This document shows positions 14,561 through 14,563 of a stretch of DNA of 14,563 bases, piece after piece (within the stretch, counting starts at the first letter, position 1; every line of letters starts with the position of its first letter). This DNA is from an uncultured Muribaculaceae bacterium. GTDB taxonomy: Bacteria > Bacteroidota > Bacteroidia > Bacteroidales > Muribaculaceae. The translations under genes were made by a program, and so were the position numbers. The stretch lies in the NCBI GenBank assembly GCA_910584665.1, contig CAJUBL010000068.1:1-14563 (forward strand), in the 5' to 3' direction. The notes beneath the pieces are model-generated. The model was not told the origin of the DNA. It saw only the letters and a program-made list of their open reading frames with translations, and searched no databases.

Positions 14561-14563
14561 TGT

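Noticed and set aside
1..14563. CRISPR array, insertion sequence, prophage, integron or toxin-antitoxin module
   Set aside because: No spaced direct repeats, transposase, integrase, phage or paired small toxin genes were recognised on either strand.

Overview
The window looks like chromosomal DNA from a Bacteroidales member of the phylum Bacteroidota. The strongest evidence is the promoter type: several intergenic gaps carry the Bacteroidota sigma-ABfr pattern (-7 box TAnnTTTG, and a -33 box TTTG or TTG about 19-20 bases upstream). The gene set agrees: a duplicated DUF1599 protein and a DoxX/MauE-like membrane protein upstream of tpiA, a SPOR protein and folE downstream, a eukaryote-like (GT3) glycogen synthase beside a DUF3417-type glucan phosphorylase, and DUF3857/transglutaminase-like exported proteins. 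Family-level placement (for example Muribaculaceae) would be a guess. I see no insertion sequence, phage gene, integrase, CRISPR array or toxin-antitoxin pair; this is mostly housekeeping DNA.

Layout. Bases 1-57 are the 5' part of a leftward tRNA-Gln(CUG), cut by the window edge, with a clear promoter of its own. Rightward from 195 to 3958 run DUF1599, the DoxX-like membrane protein, tpiA, a SPOR protein and folE, tightly packed; tpiA has an internal promoter over the stop codon of the gene before it, and folE may have one directly at its start codon. A strong hairpin with A and T runs on its two sides (3971-4020) ends transcription from both directions. Leftward from 5711 to 4039 is a compact translation operon: ribosomal protein L25 (rplY/ctc), peptidyl-tRNA hydrolase (pth) and an Hsp15-like S4 RNA-binding protein. 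Leftward from 10191 to 5921 is a glycogen pair: glycogen synthase, then alpha-glucan phosphorylase, ending at a long hairpin. Leftward from 14416 to 10376 are two exported DUF3857/transglutaminase-like proteins in one operon. The right edge carries a rightward -7 box for a gene outside the window. No gap longer than 300 bases lacks a gene; the largest are 58-194 (promoters), 5712-5920 (rplY promoter and leader, glgP hairpin), 10233-10375 (upstream part of the glycogen synthase promoter; otherwise nothing recognised) and 14417-14563.

How it works together. The glycogen pair covers chain elongation and phosphorolytic breakdown of storage glucan; branching and debranching enzymes must lie elsewhere. 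L25, Pth and the S4 protein all serve the ribosome or peptidyl-tRNA. The two exported proteins are the least understood part: the upstream one keeps a complete Cys-His-Asp transglutaminase-type triad, while its partner has the same general build but lacks it, so they may work as an enzyme and a non-catalytic partner. That pair, the duplicated DUF1599 protein and the DoxX protein with a thioredoxin-like tail lacking CxxC are the items most worth following up; I found no convincing wholly new system.
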